64,000 nucleotides of DNA from Pseudotabrizicola sp. (lineage in GTDB: Bacteria; Pseudomonadota; Alphaproteobacteria; Rhodobacterales; Rhodobacteraceae), in assembly GCF_030656345.1 (NCBI RefSeq), contig NZ_JAUSNR010000024.1, positions 113,939 through 177,938 on the forward strand, written 5' to 3'. A program made the position numbers and the translations under genes. The notes under the pieces were generated by a model. It had not been told where the DNA came from. It was given only the letters and a program-made list of their open reading frames with translations, and did not search any database. Numbering within the stretch: the first letter of the stretch is position 1; each line of letters begins with the position of its first letter. This document shows, one piece after another, positions 16,998-26,505 of the stretch.

Positions 16998-19862
16998 ATG
17001 TCACTCGCCCTGATTGCCGCGCTGCCTTTTCTCGGAGCGCTTCTTCCCGGTCTGATGATCCGCGCAGGCAAGAATGCCTGCGCTTTGGTCACTGGGTCGG
17101 TGACGGCCCTTGCGCTTTTGCTGCTGGGCCTGAACGCCCCCGCCGTCCTGCGCGGCGAGGTGGTGCAGACCCGGATCGAATGGATCCCGTCACTGGGTCT
17201 GAACGCCAATTTCTTCCTTGATGGTCTGGGGCTGCTGTTCGCGGGCCTGATCCTTGGCATCGGCCTCTTGATCATCCTTTACGCGCGGTTCTACCTCGCG
17301 AAGTCTGATCCGATGGGGCAGTTCTACACCTATCTCATGCTGTTTCAGGGCGCGATGGTGGGCATCGTTCTGTCTGACAACATCCTGCTTTTGCTGGTGT
17401 TCTGGGAGCTGACCTCGCTGTCCTCCTTCCTGCTGATCGGCTATTGGAAACACCTGCCCGAAGGGCGTCAGGGCGCGCGGATGGCGCTGACCGTCACCGG
17501 CGGCGGCGGGCTGGCGATGATTGCGGGCATGCTGATCCTTGGCAATATCGTCGGCAGCTACGACCTGTCGGTCATTCTGGAAAACAAAGAGGCGATCCAG
17601 TCTTCCGACTGGTATCTTCCCGCGCTGATCCTGATCCTGCTGGGGGCCTTCACCAAATCGGCGCAGTTCCCGTTCCACTTCTGGCTGCCGCACGCCATGG
17701 CCGCGCCCACCCCGGTTTCGGCCTATCTGCATTCGGCCACCATGGTGAAGGCCGGGCTGTTCCTGCTGGCCCGCATGTGGCCGGTGCTGTCGGGCACGCC
17801 GGAATGGTTCTACATTGTCGCCACCACCGGGCTGATCACCATGGTGATGGCCGCCAAGATCGCGCTGTTCAAGGACGACCTCAAGGCGCTTCTGGCGTTT
17901 TCCACCGTATCGCACCTTGGATTGATCACCATGCTGCTGGGCTTTGGCACCAAGGCGGCGGCGACAGTGGCGGTGTTCCACATCATCAACCACGCCACCT
18001 TCAAGGCCGCCCTCTTCATGTCGGCGGGCATTGTGGACCATGAGGCGCACACCCGCGATCTGAAACGCCTTGGCGGCTTGCGCACGCTGATGCCGATCAC
18101 CTTTACCATCGTGACCATCGCGTCGCTGTCGATGGCGGGCATTCCGCCGCTGAACGGCTTTCTGTCCAAAGAGCTGATGCTGGAAGAGGCCGCGAATACG
18201 GCATGGATGGCGAACCCCTGGCTGCTGGGGGTGCTGGCCACCATCGGCGCGCTGTTCTCGGTCGCCTACAGCTTTCGCTTCATCGCGCACACCTTCCTTG
18301 GCCCAGTGCGCACCGATTACCCCAGCAAACCGCATGATCCCGGCTTTGGTCTCTGGGCGGCCCCGGCGCTGCTGGCCGGTCTGGTGATCGTGATCGGTCT
18401 GTTCCCGATGCTGACCGCCGCCTGGCTGGTGAATGCCGCAGCAAGTGCGGTGACCGGCGAAGCCATTGCCGTCAATATCACCCATTGGCACGGGCTTTAC
18501 GCCCCGGCGCTGTGGATGTCGCTTGCGGCCATCGGTGGCGGTCTGATGCTGCTGGGCCTGCACCCACGCCTGATGGCGATGTGGCTTGCCGCCCCCCGGC
18601 CCGAGGCGAAGCCGATCTTTGACGGCATTGTCGAACCCTTTGCCGCCCTCGCCGCCCGCATCGCCAACACCCTGCATGACGGCGCGCTGACCCGCTATAT
18701 CGCCATCGGCACGCTGGCGATTGCAGCGGTCGCCTATTACGCCTTTGACACCGGCACCCATGCCGTCGGCACCCGGGATCTGATGCCGGTGACGGCGGTT
18801 CCTGCGCTGGCCTGGCTGTCGCTGGTGCTGGCGACGGTGGCCATCGTGCTGTATCACCGCAACCGGCTGGTCACGCTGGTTCTGGTCGGCATCATCGGGC
18901 TGATGGTATCCTTTGCCTTCGCCTATTTCTCGGCCCCCGATCTTGCGCTTACGCAGATCTCGGTCGAGGTGGCGACGATCATCCTGATGCTGCTGGCGCT
19001 GAACTTCCTGCCAAAGGCGACCCCGGCCGAAAGCGGTGCCCTGCGCCGCACATGGGATGGCGCGATTGCCGTTGTGGCGGGTGTTGGCGTCGCCGCGCTG
19101 GCCTATGCGCTGATGACCCGCGACCCGGCCTTCCAGTCCATTTCCGACTTCCACATCGCCAATTCCAAACCGGGCGGCGGCGGTACCAATATCGTCAACG
19201 TCATTCTGGTCGATTTCCGGGGCTATGACACTTTTGGCGAGATCATCGTGCTGGGCATCGCCGCACTGGTGATCTTTGCCCTGACCGAGGCGCTGCTGCG
19301 CGCCGGCCCGGCCAACGACAGGTTGCTGGCCTGGCGGCCCGATCAGCGGCGCGCGGGCGACCGCCACCCGATGATGCTGGTGGTGGCCACGCGGGTAATG
19401 CTGCCCATTGCGGTGATGGTCGGCGTCTTCATCTTTTTGCGCGGCCATAACCTGCCCGGCGGCGGCTTCATCTCGGGCCTGATCGTCGCCATCGCGCTGA
19501 TCATGCAATACATGGCGTCAGGCTTTGCCTGGACGGCGGCGCGGCAAAAGGTCGACTATCATGCTCTGATCGCCGCAGGTGTGCTGATCGCGGCAGCCAC
19601 TGGCATCGGATCGTGGCTTGCCGGGATGCCATTCCTCACCTCGGCCTTCGGCTATGTGACGATCTGGCCGCTGGAGGAATTTGAACTGGCCACTGCCGCC
19701 CTGTTCGACCTTGGCGTGTTCCTGACCGTGCTCGGCGCGGTGATGCTGGCGCTGGCCTCGCTGTCGCGGATCGGTCTGCGGGCTGGCGAAACCGTAAACG
19801 TGCAACCGTTTGACATCGACCCGTCCGAAGGCCGCACCCTGAACACCAAGGAGGCCCGCTGA
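16998..19862 (+). CDS. mrpA: Na+/H+ antiporter Mrp subunit A fused to subunit B
   Basis: 954 residues, almost wholly membrane-embedded. Residues 1 to about 770 are MrpA: the NuoL-like proton channel core (with HFWLPHAMAAPTPVSAYLHSA, including the conserved helix-breaking histidines and lysines) and the C-terminal MrpA-specific helices. From about residue 790 a complete MrpB domain follows, with RGHNLPGGGF. A fused A-B protein is the known form in many alphaproteobacteria (PhaAB). It forms the ion pathway of a six-gene-product complex in the cytoplasmic membrane that exchanges Na+ or K+ for H+. Its stop shares a base with the mrpC start. Confidence 0.95.
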   Translation: MSLALIAALPFLGALLPGLMIRAGKNACALVTGSVTALALLLLGLNAPAVLRGEVVQTRIEWIPSLGLNANFFLDGLGLLFAGLILGIGLLIILYARFYLAKSDPMGQFYTYLMLFQGAMVGIVLSDNILLLLVFWELTSLSSFLLIGYWKHLPEGRQGARMALTVTGGGGLAMIAGMLILGNIVGSYDLSVILENKEAIQSSDWYLPALILILLGAFTKSAQFPFHFWLPHAMAAPTPVSAYLHSATMVKAGLFLLARMWPVLSGTPEWFYIVATTGLITMVMAAKIALFKDDLKALLAFSTVSHLGLITMLLGFGTKAAATVAVFHIINHATFKAALFMSAGIVDHEAHTRDLKRLGGLRTLMPITFTIVTIASLSMAGIPPLNGFLSKELMLEEAANTAWMANPWLLGVLATIGALFSVAYSFRFIAHTFLGPVRTDYPSKPHDPGFGLWAAPALLAGLVIVIGLFPMLTAAWLVNAAASAVTGEAIAVNITHWHGLYAPALWMSLAAIGGGLMLLGLHPRLMAMWLAAPRPEAKPIFDGIVEPFAALAARIANTLHDGALTRYIAIGTLAIAAVAYYAFDTGTHAVGTRDLMPVTAVPALAWLSLVLATVAIVLYHRNRLVTLVLVGIIGLMVSFAFAYFSAPDLALTQISVEVATIILMLLALNFLPKATPAESGALRRTWDGAIAVVAGVGVAALAYALMTRDPAFQSISDFHIANSKPGGGGTNIVNVILVDFRGYDTFGEIIVLGIAALVIFALTEALLRAGPANDRLLAWRPDQRRAGDRHPMMLVVATRVMLPIAVMVGVFIFLRGHNLPGGGFISGLIVAIALIMQYMASGFAWTAARQKVDYHALIAAGVLIAAATGIGSWLAGMPFLTSAFGYVTIWPLEEFELATAALFDLGVFLTVLGAVMLALASLSRIGLRAGETVNVQPFDIDPSEGRTLNTKEAR

Positions 19863-20215
19863 TGGAGGCTCTTGTCGCATCCGCAATCGGGCTTCTGACG
19901 GCTGCCGGAATTTATCTGATGCTGCGTCAGCGCACATTCCCGGTGATTGTCGGGCTGACCCTGCTGACCTATGCGGTCAACGTCTTTCTGTTCACCGCTG
20001 GCCGTCTGGCCACCAACATGCCCGCGATCTATGGCGAGGGCGCGCCGGGCTATGCCGACCCGCTGCCACAGGCGCTGGTGCTGACCGCCATCGTGATTTC
20101 CTTCGGGATGACCGCGGTGATCGTGATGATGGCGTTGGGGGCATTTCTTGAATCAGGCCATGACAAGGTGGACATGAATACCGACGACACCCCGACCGAT
20201 GGGGGCCAGAAATGA
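19862..20215 (+). CDS. mrpC: Na+/H+ antiporter Mrp subunit C
   Basis: 117 residues, three membrane helices, homologous to NuoK of complex I. The conserved NVFLFTAG segment and the C-terminal QALVLTAIVISFGMTA helix are typical of MnhC/MrpC. It is coupled on both sides: one base overlaps mrpA and four bases overlap mrpD. The soluble C-terminal tail is short and acidic. Confidence 0.94.
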   Translation: MEALVASAIGLLTAAGIYLMLRQRTFPVIVGLTLLTYAVNVFLFTAGRLATNMPAIYGEGAPGYADPLPQALVLTAIVISFGMTAVIVMMALGAFLESGHDKVDMNTDDTPTDGGQK

Positions 20216-21726
20216 TGTACCACTGGATTTCGGTGCCGGTCCTGCTGCCCGCCGTCATGGGTGCGGCCATGGTCCTTTTGATGCGCAACGACCTGTTGTT
20301 GCAGCGCGTGTTTTCGCTGGTGTCAACGCTGGCTCTGCTTGGCGTCAGCGTGGCGCTTCTGGTTGCCGCCAGCAACGAGGCGCCCGAGGCCTACCGCCTT
20401 GGCAACTGGCCCGCGCCCTTTGGCATCGTGCTGATGCTGGACCGGCTGTCGGCGATGATGGTCACCCTGACAGCGGTTCTGGCGCTTGCGGTGCAGATGT
20501 ATGTCATCGGCACCGGCTGGGATTCGCGCGGGCGGCATTTCCACGCCCTGTTCCAGTTTCAGCTGATGGGCATCTGCGGGGCCTTCCTGACCGGCGACGC
20601 ATTCAACCTGTTCGTGTTCTTCGAGATCCTGCTGATCGCGTCCTACGGGTTGATGATCCATTCGGGCGGCAAGGACCGGCTGCGCGCGGGCGTGCAATAT
20701 GTGGCGTTCAACCTTGTCGGCTCGTCGCTGTTCTTGTTTGCGCTTGCGGCGATCTATTCGATCACCGGCACGCTGAACATCGCCGATCTGGCGGTCAAGG
20801 CGGCAGAGCTGCCCGAAGGCGACGCGGCCCTGTTCCGGGTGGCCGCCGTGATGCTGATGATGGTCTTTGCCATCAAGGGCGCGCTGGTGCCGCTTCAGTT
20901 CTGGCTGCCGGGCACCTATTCCAACGCTCCCGGCCCGGTGGCAGCGCTGTTTGCGGTGATGACCAAGATCGGCGCCTATTCGGTGATTCGCTTCGGGGTG
21001 ATCGTGCTGCCCCCCACCCATCCGATCACCGGCACGCTGATTGCCGATCTGATGCTGCCCGCCGCCCTGCTGACCCTGATCATCGGGGCCTTGGGCATTC
21101 TTGGTGCGACCACCCTGTCGCGGCTGGCGGCCTTTGCTGCCGTGGCATCGATGGGCACTGCGTTCATCGCGATTGCGGCCTTTACCCCGGCGTCCACGGC
21201 AGCAGCGCTGTATTACATGGTGCATTCCACCCTTGCCGGGGCGGCGCTGTTCCTGATCGTTGATCTGGTGGTGGACCGTCGCGCGCATGACAACCTGCAC
21301 AGCCCCCTGCCCCCGATTGCGCAGGCCGGGCTGATCTCGGCGCTGTTCATGACCTCGGCCATCGCCACCGCAGGCATGCCGCCGCTGTCGGGCTTCATCG
21401 GCAAGCTGCTGATCCTTGACGCGCTGCGCGAGCAGGCGGCGCTGGTGTGGTCGGTGGTGCTGGTCACCTCGCTGATCACCATCGTCGGCTTTGCCCGCGC
21501 CGGGTCGGCTGTGTTCTGGAAGGCCCATGCCTCTGCCCCCGAAGGCGATGCACCCGGCCACCCGACCGAGGCACTGTCCTTTGTCGCCGTCGGCACCTTG
21601 CTTGCGGGTCTGGTCGCGCTGACCGTGTTCGCAGGCCCGGTCATCGCCTGGATGGAAGTAACTTCCGCCAGCCTTTATGATCCCAGCGCCTATATCGGCG
21701 CCAACCAGTTGCAGGAGGTGAAGTAA
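20212..21726 (+). CDS. mrpD: Na+/H+ antiporter Mrp subunit D
   Basis: 504 residues with about fourteen membrane helices, homologous to NuoN/NuoM proton channels. The lysine-containing helix KGALVPLQFWLPGTYSNAPG and the FVFFEILLIASYGLM region with the essential Glu are present. Together with MrpA it forms the ion-translocating core. Its ATG overlaps the mrpC stop (ATGA); mrpE starts after a one-base gap. Confidence 0.95.
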   Translation: MMYHWISVPVLLPAVMGAAMVLLMRNDLLLQRVFSLVSTLALLGVSVALLVAASNEAPEAYRLGNWPAPFGIVLMLDRLSAMMVTLTAVLALAVQMYVIGTGWDSRGRHFHALFQFQLMGICGAFLTGDAFNLFVFFEILLIASYGLMIHSGGKDRLRAGVQYVAFNLVGSSLFLFALAAIYSITGTLNIADLAVKAAELPEGDAALFRVAAVMLMMVFAIKGALVPLQFWLPGTYSNAPGPVAALFAVMTKIGAYSVIRFGVIVLPPTHPITGTLIADLMLPAALLTLIIGALGILGATTLSRLAAFAAVASMGTAFIAIAAFTPASTAAALYYMVHSTLAGAALFLIVDLVVDRRAHDNLHSPLPPIAQAGLISALFMTSAIATAGMPPLSGFIGKLLILDALREQAALVWSVVLVTSLITIVGFARAGSAVFWKAHASAPEGDAPGHPTEALSFVAVGTLLAGLVALTVFAGPVIAWMEVTSASLYDPSAYIGANQLQEVK

Positions 21727-21727
21727 C

Positions 21728-22219
21728 ATGCTGCGACGCCTCTTCCCCCACCCGCTGATGTCGCTTTTGCTGTTCGTGACCTGGATGCTGCTGGTCAACC
21801 AGTTCAAGATCGGCAGTATGGTGATGGCCCTGATCCTGGCCATCATCATCCCGATGCTGACCGCGCCCTACTGGCCCAACCGCCCGCCCCTCAAACATGT
21901 GCCGCGCTTTGCCGCCTATGTGCTTCTGGTGATGTGGGACATCGTCAAAGCCAATATTCAGGTGGCGCGGATCGTGCTGTTCATGCGCAACGAAAACATC
22001 CGCTCCGGCTGGATCGCCGTGCCGATCGAGCTGAAAACGCCCGAGGCCATCACCATTCTGGCCGGCACCATCACCATGACCCCGGGCACCGTGACATCCG
22101 ACATGTCGTCCTGTGGCCGGGTGCTGCTGATCCACGCGCTGCACGCGCCCGATCCGGACAGCATCATCCGTGACATCAAGACCCGCTACGAGGCCCGGCT
22201 GAAAAGGATATTCGAATGA
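21728..22219 (+). CDS. mrpE: Na+/H+ antiporter Mrp subunit E
   Basis: 163 residues: two N-terminal membrane helices and a soluble C-terminal domain with the family pattern LAGTITMTPGTVTSD. MrpE is needed for assembly of the antiporter. The start has a GGAGGTGAAGTAAC leader containing the mrpD stop. Confidence 0.94.
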   Translation: MLRRLFPHPLMSLLLFVTWMLLVNQFKIGSMVMALILAIIIPMLTAPYWPNRPPLKHVPRFAAYVLLVMWDIVKANIQVARIVLFMRNENIRSGWIAVPIELKTPEAITILAGTITMTPGTVTSDMSSCGRVLLIHALHAPDPDSIIRDIKTRYEARLKRIFE

Positions 22220-22488
22220 TCCTGAACTATGCTCTTGATTTCGCCTTCCTCTGCTTCGGCCTTGGACTGGCGATGAACCTGTACCGCGTGTTCCGCGCGC
22301 CCGGCGTGACCGACCGCATCCTCGCGCTGGACACCATGGTCATCAATGTGCTGGCGCTGATCGTGCTTTACGGCATGCGCACCAGCTCTGGCGTCAATTT
22401 CGAAGCGGCGCTGCTGTTTGCCATGACGGGGTTTGTCTCTACCGTCGCCTATTGCAAATTCGTCCTGCGCGGCGACATCATCGAGTGA
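22216..22488 (+). CDS. mrpF: Na+/H+ antiporter Mrp subunit F
   Basis: 90 residues with three membrane helices; the RVFRAPGVTDRILALDTM segment carries the conserved Asp residues of MrpF/PhaF. It overlaps mrpE by four bases and lies five bases before mrpG. Confidence 0.93.
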   Translation: MILNYALDFAFLCFGLGLAMNLYRVFRAPGVTDRILALDTMVINVLALIVLYGMRTSSGVNFEAALLFAMTGFVSTVAYCKFVLRGDIIE

Positions 22489-22493
22489 GTGGC

Positions 22494-22892
22494 ATGGACC
22501 TGATTGTCGAATACATCCTTGCGGCGCTGCTGGTGATCGGTGGCATCTTTGCCATCGTCGGCAGCTTCGGCCTGCTGAAACTGCCGACCATGATGCAGCG
22601 TCTGCACGCGCCCACCAAGGCCACGACCGTCGGCGTCGGCTCGGCGCTGATCGCCTCGATGCTGTATTTCTGGTTTTACGAAAACACCATCAGCTGGCAC
22701 GAGCTGATGATCACGCTGTTTTTGTTCCTCACCGCCCCGATTACCGCGAATTTCATTGCCAAGGCGCAGTTACACCGCGCGATAGACAAGCAAGACCTGC
22801 CCGCCACCGGCGTCGGCACCGAATGGGCGACGTATGACCCGGAAGTGGAAAGCGTGAACCCCGCGCTGCTGCACGACCGCGATCCCGGCTGA
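22494..22892 (+). CDS. mrpG: Na+/H+ antiporter Mrp subunit G
   Basis: 132 residues, three membrane helices, with the MrpG signature FGLLKLPTMMQRLHAPTKATT. It is the last gene of the Mrp operon, so the set A/B-C-D-E-F-G is complete. I chose the ATG at 22494 because it follows the mrpF stop with normal spacing and removes a basic, non-membrane extension. The hydrophilic C-terminus ends in an acidic tail. Confidence 0.93.
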   Translation: MDLIVEYILAALLVIGGIFAIVGSFGLLKLPTMMQRLHAPTKATTVGVGSALIASMLYFWFYENTISWHELMITLFLFLTAPITANFIAKAQLHRAIDKQDLPATGVGTEWATYDPEVESVNPALLHDRDPG

Positions 22893-22989
22893 TTTCTGAC
22901 CAAAAGGTCAAAGATGCGCAGCGTCAGACTTGCCCGGCCGCAGTGCCCATGCCACATTGCACGCACCCCATTGCAGCAAAGGGCTTGCC

Positions 22990-23988
22990 GTGACCGCGCC
23001 TTCCCCTGACATGCCCGCCACAACCACCCAGCTTGTGCATCTTGCCCATGACCGAAACCCCGGCATGGCGCTGGATCTGGATTGGGTCGCGGGCGTGCAG
23101 GCCAACACCTCGGCCATCGAACGGCGCGCGGCGATGCTTGGCGGCAGGCGCTCAGTCAAAAAGGACCATCAGGCGGCGTGGCTCTTGAAAGCGGTCAGCC
23201 TGATCGACCTGACTACGCTGTCGGGCGACGATACCCCCGGCCGGGTGCAGCGCCTCTGCGCCAAGGCGCGCCAGCCGGTGCGGGCCGAAACCCTGCACGC
23301 GTTGGGGATGGACGGGCTGACCGTGGGGGCTGTCTGCGTCTATCACGACATGGTCGAAACCGCCGTCCGCGCGCTGGAAGGCACCGCAATCCCCGTCGCA
23401 GCCGTCTCCACCGGCTTTCCGGCGGGCCTGTCGCCCTGGCATTTGCGGGTGCAGGAAATCCGCGAAAGCGTGGCCGCAGGCGCGGCAGAGATCGACATCG
23501 TGATTTCCCGCCGCCACGTGCTGACCCAGAACTGGCAGGCCCTGTATGACGAGATGCGCGAAATGCGCGCCGCCTGCGGTGACGCCCATGTCAAAGCCAT
23601 CCTCGCCACCGGCGAGCTGGGCACCCTGCGCAACGTCGCGCGCGCGTCGCTGATCTGCATGATGGCGGGTGCCGATTTCATCAAGACCTCCACCGGCAAG
23701 GAAGGCGTCAACGCCACCCTGCCCGTCAGCCTGACGATGATCCGCGCCATCCGCGACTACCAGAGCCGCACCGGTATCAAGGTCGGCTACAAACCGGCGG
23801 GCGGGATATCCAAGGCCAAGGATGCGCTGCTGTATCTGGCGCTGATGAAGGACGAACTCGGCCACCCCTGGCTGCAACCCGACCTGTTCCGCTTTGGTGC
23901 CTCCAGCCTGCTGGGCGATATCGAGCGTCAGCTGGACCATCACCTGACCGGCCACTACTCCGCCGCCAACCGCCATGCGATGGGTTGA
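22990..23988 (+). CDS. deoC: deoxyribose-phosphate aldolase
   Basis: 332 residues of the DeoC class I aldolases, splitting 2-deoxyribose 5-phosphate into glyceraldehyde 3-phosphate and acetaldehyde. The Schiff-base lysine is K232 in FIKTSTGKEG and the second active-site lysine is K268 in VGYKPAGGI. The protein is of the longer (over 300 residues) deoC type with an N-terminal extension. I use the GTG at 22990, which has AAAGGG six bases upstream; ATG at 23011 is the alternative. The downstream aldehyde dehydrogenase could remove the acetaldehyde product. Confidence 0.92.
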   Translation: MTAPSPDMPATTTQLVHLAHDRNPGMALDLDWVAGVQANTSAIERRAAMLGGRRSVKKDHQAAWLLKAVSLIDLTTLSGDDTPGRVQRLCAKARQPVRAETLHALGMDGLTVGAVCVYHDMVETAVRALEGTAIPVAAVSTGFPAGLSPWHLRVQEIRESVAAGAAEIDIVISRRHVLTQNWQALYDEMREMRAACGDAHVKAILATGELGTLRNVARASLICMMAGADFIKTSTGKEGVNATLPVSLTMIRAIRDYQSRTGIKVGYKPAGGISKAKDALLYLALMKDELGHPWLQPDLFRFGASSLLGDIERQLDHHLTGHYSAANRHAMG

Positions 23989-24025
23989 GCATGGCCAGCC
24001 TTGCCCCAGCTGCACCGTTGCACTC

Positions 24026-24078
24026 GAGTATTTGGATCAAGATGAAATCCCCCCGCATTCATCTTGACAAAAATACTC
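24026..24078. repeat. inverted pair of GAGTATTT-CAAGATGAA boxes
   Basis: GAGTATTTGGATCAAGATGAA (from 24026) faces its near-perfect inverse TTCATCTTGACAAAAATACTC (to 24078), with a short C-rich loop between. Together they form a long hairpin in the 165 bases between deoC and the aldehyde dehydrogenase gene. This is the same box found singly at 11.29 and 47.1 kb. It may terminate deoC transcripts, reduce read-through, or stabilise RNA ends. Confidence 0.7.
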
Positions 24079-24153
24079 CCGCGCGGCGCGCGCAGGGTCA
24101 GGCCGGGCGTTCCCGCCGGGGCATTGTGAGATGATTTCTGAAAGGACCAAAGC

Positions 24154-26496
24154 GTGAGCTCTGTGCGTGAGATTTTCGACACCATGGCCTACGGCCCCGC
24201 CCCTGAATCCAACGCCGAGGCGCTGGACTGGCTGGCGCGGCACGACCATCGGTTCGGGCATTTCATCGACGGTGGTTTCACCGCGCCCGAAGCGCTGTTC
24301 GACAGCAAAAACCCTGCCACCGGCAAGGGGCTGGCGCAGGTCAGCCAAGGCTCTGCCGCCTCAGTCGACAGGGCTGTGGCCGCCGCCCGCCGCGCGCAGC
24401 CGAAATGGGCGCGTTTGCCCGCGCATAAACGCGCGCAATATCTCTATGCCCTCGCCCGGCTGACCCAGAAACACGCCCGCCTGCTGGCGGTGCTGGAAAC
24501 GATGGACAACGGCAAACCGATCCGCGAATCGCGCGACATCGACCTGCCCCTCGTCGCCCGGCACTTCTACTACCACGCGGGCCTTGCACAACTGGCCCCG
24601 ACCGAGCTGCCGGGGATGGAACCTTTGGGCGTTTGCGGCGCGGTGATCCCGTGGAACTTTCCGCTCTTGATGCTGGCGTGGAAGGTGGCCCCGGCGCTGG
24701 CGGCGGGCAATACGGTGGTGCTCAAACCCGCCGAATACACCCCGCTGACCGCCCTGCTGTTCGCCGAAATCAGCCGTGAGGCGGGCCTGCCGAAAGGCGT
24801 CCTGAACATCGTCACCGGCGATGGTGAAACGGGCGCGGCACTGGTCGCCCACCCCGGCGTCGACAAGATCGCCTTTACCGGATCGACCTCTGTCGGCAAA
24901 GCCATCCGCCGCGCCACCGCAGGCAGCGCCAAAGCGCTGACGCTGGAGCTGGGGGGCAAATCGCCCTATATCGTCTTCGACGATGCCGATCTCGACTCGG
25001 CGGTCGAGGGCCTTGTCGATGCGATCTGGTTCAACGGCGGGCAGGTCTGCTGTGCGGGCAGCCGGCTTCTGGTGCAGGAAGGCGTGGCCGAGCGGTTCCA
25101 CGCCAAACTGAAACGCCGGATGGATGGCTTGCGGATCGGCGATCCGCTGGACAAATGCATCGACGTGGGGGCGGTGGTCGATCCGGTACAGCTGGCCACC
25201 ATCACCCGGCTGGTCGATGCGTCAGACGGTGACAAATACACCGCCGATACGCCCGTCCCACAGGGCTGTTTCTACCCGCCCACCCTCATCACCGGCCTGT
25301 CTGCCGCATCCCCCCTGATGCAGGAGGAAATCTTTGGCCCGGTGCTGGTCAGCATGACCTTCCGCACCCCGGCGGAAGCGGTAGAACTGGCCAACAACAC
25401 CCGCTACGGGCTGGCGGCAACGGTCTGGACCGAGAATGTGAACCTCGCGCTCGACATCGCGCCCAAGCTGCGGGCGGGGGTGGTCTGGGTCAACGGCACC
25501 AACATGTTCGACGCCGCCGCCGGGTTCGGCGGCCTGCGTGAAAGCGGCTTCGGGCGCGAAGGCGGCTGGGAAGGTCTGCACGCCTATCTGCGGCCCAGGG
25601 GTAAGACGGCAGCGCTGAAACCACTCGCCGCGATGCCCGCGCCGAAAGCGGCCACAGTCGATGGCCTCGACCGCACCGCGAAACTGTTCATTGGCGGCAA
25701 GCAGGCCCGGCCCGATGGCGGCTATTCCAACCCCGTCTACAGCCCCAAGGGCGCACTGCTGGGCCATGTCGGGATCGGCAACCGCAAGGACATCCGCAAC
25801 GCGGTCGAGGCAGCGCAGGCCGCCAGGGGCTGGGGCCGCGCCACAGCCCACACCCGCGCGCAGATCCTGTTCTACATCGCCGAAAACCTGTCGGCCCGCG
25901 CCGAGGAATTCGCCGCAAGACTCAAGGCGCAGACCGGCAGCTCCGGCACCGCAGAGGTCGAGGCTGCGATTGCCCGGCTGTTCACCTATGCCGCATGGGC
26001 CGACAAATTCGACGGCGCAGTGAAATCCGTGCCGGTCCGTGGCGTGGCGCTGGCAATGAACGAACCCTGCGGCGTGATCGGGGCTCTTTGCCCCGATGAG
26101 GCCCCGCTCTTGGGTCTGATTTCGGTCATGGCCCCGGCGATTGCCATGGGCAACACCTGCGTTCTGGTGCCATCGCAGCCCTTCCCGCTGTCAGCGACAG
26201 ATTTCTATCAGGTGCTGGAAACCTCTGACCTGCCCGCCGGCGTGGTCAATATCATCACCGGGCCGCATGCCGACCTTGCCAAGCCCCTCGCCGGTCACAT
26301 GGATATTGACGCGGTCTGGAGTTTTTCATCGACCGACCTTTCCAAAACCATAGAGGCGGAATCGGCCACCAATCTGAAACGCACCTGGGTCAACACCGCC
26401 CGCGCCCGCGACTGGTTCGCGCCCGAGGCCGAAGGCCGCGCCTTTCTGCGGCACGCAACGGCAGTGAAAACCGTCTGGGTGCCCTACGGCGAATAG
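24154..26496 (+). CDS. two-domain aldehyde dehydrogenase (ALDH16 type)
   Basis: 780 residues: a full aldehyde dehydrogenase domain (about 1-490) followed by a shorter second ALDH-like domain (about 500-780). The first domain has the general base E265 in LELGGKSP and the catalytic nucleophile C299 in GGQVCCAGS, plus the IPWNFPLL cofactor motif. The second keeps fold motifs such as NEPCGVIGAL and NIITGPHAD but lacks both the catalytic Glu and Cys segments, so it is probably structural. This is the layout of the ALDH16 family. The GTG start is preceded by GAAAGGA. Position after deoC suggests it oxidises acetaldehyde from deoxyribose breakdown. Confidence 0.88.
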   Translation: MSSVREIFDTMAYGPAPESNAEALDWLARHDHRFGHFIDGGFTAPEALFDSKNPATGKGLAQVSQGSAASVDRAVAAARRAQPKWARLPAHKRAQYLYALARLTQKHARLLAVLETMDNGKPIRESRDIDLPLVARHFYYHAGLAQLAPTELPGMEPLGVCGAVIPWNFPLLMLAWKVAPALAAGNTVVLKPAEYTPLTALLFAEISREAGLPKGVLNIVTGDGETGAALVAHPGVDKIAFTGSTSVGKAIRRATAGSAKALTLELGGKSPYIVFDDADLDSAVEGLVDAIWFNGGQVCCAGSRLLVQEGVAERFHAKLKRRMDGLRIGDPLDKCIDVGAVVDPVQLATITRLVDASDGDKYTADTPVPQGCFYPPTLITGLSAASPLMQEEIFGPVLVSMTFRTPAEAVELANNTRYGLAATVWTENVNLALDIAPKLRAGVVWVNGTNMFDAAAGFGGLRESGFGREGGWEGLHAYLRPRGKTAALKPLAAMPAPKAATVDGLDRTAKLFIGGKQARPDGGYSNPVYSPKGALLGHVGIGNRKDIRNAVEAAQAARGWGRATAHTRAQILFYIAENLSARAEEFAARLKAQTGSSGTAEVEAAIARLFTYAAWADKFDGAVKSVPVRGVALAMNEPCGVIGALCPDEAPLLGLISVMAPAIAMGNTCVLVPSQPFPLSATDFYQVLETSDLPAGVVNIITGPHADLAKPLAGHMDIDAVWSFSSTDLSKTIEAESATNLKRTWVNTARARDWFAPEAEGRAFLRHATAVKTVWVPYGE

Positions 26497-26505
26497 CCCG
26501 AACGA

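Noticed and set aside
17190..19508. A very long open frame on the minus strand inside mrpA
   Set aside because: High GC content keeps antisense frames open. Its product is rich in Gln, Arg and His with no fold, while the plus-strand protein is a clear Mrp subunit.
20323..21849. Long minus-strand frame opposite mrpD
   Set aside because: Low-complexity antisense product with no motif; mrpD is complete on the plus strand.
24154..26496. Frameshifted or accidental fusion of two aldehyde dehydrogenase genes
   Set aside because: The frame is continuous and the layout matches the known ALDH16 family, in which the second domain lacks catalytic residues.
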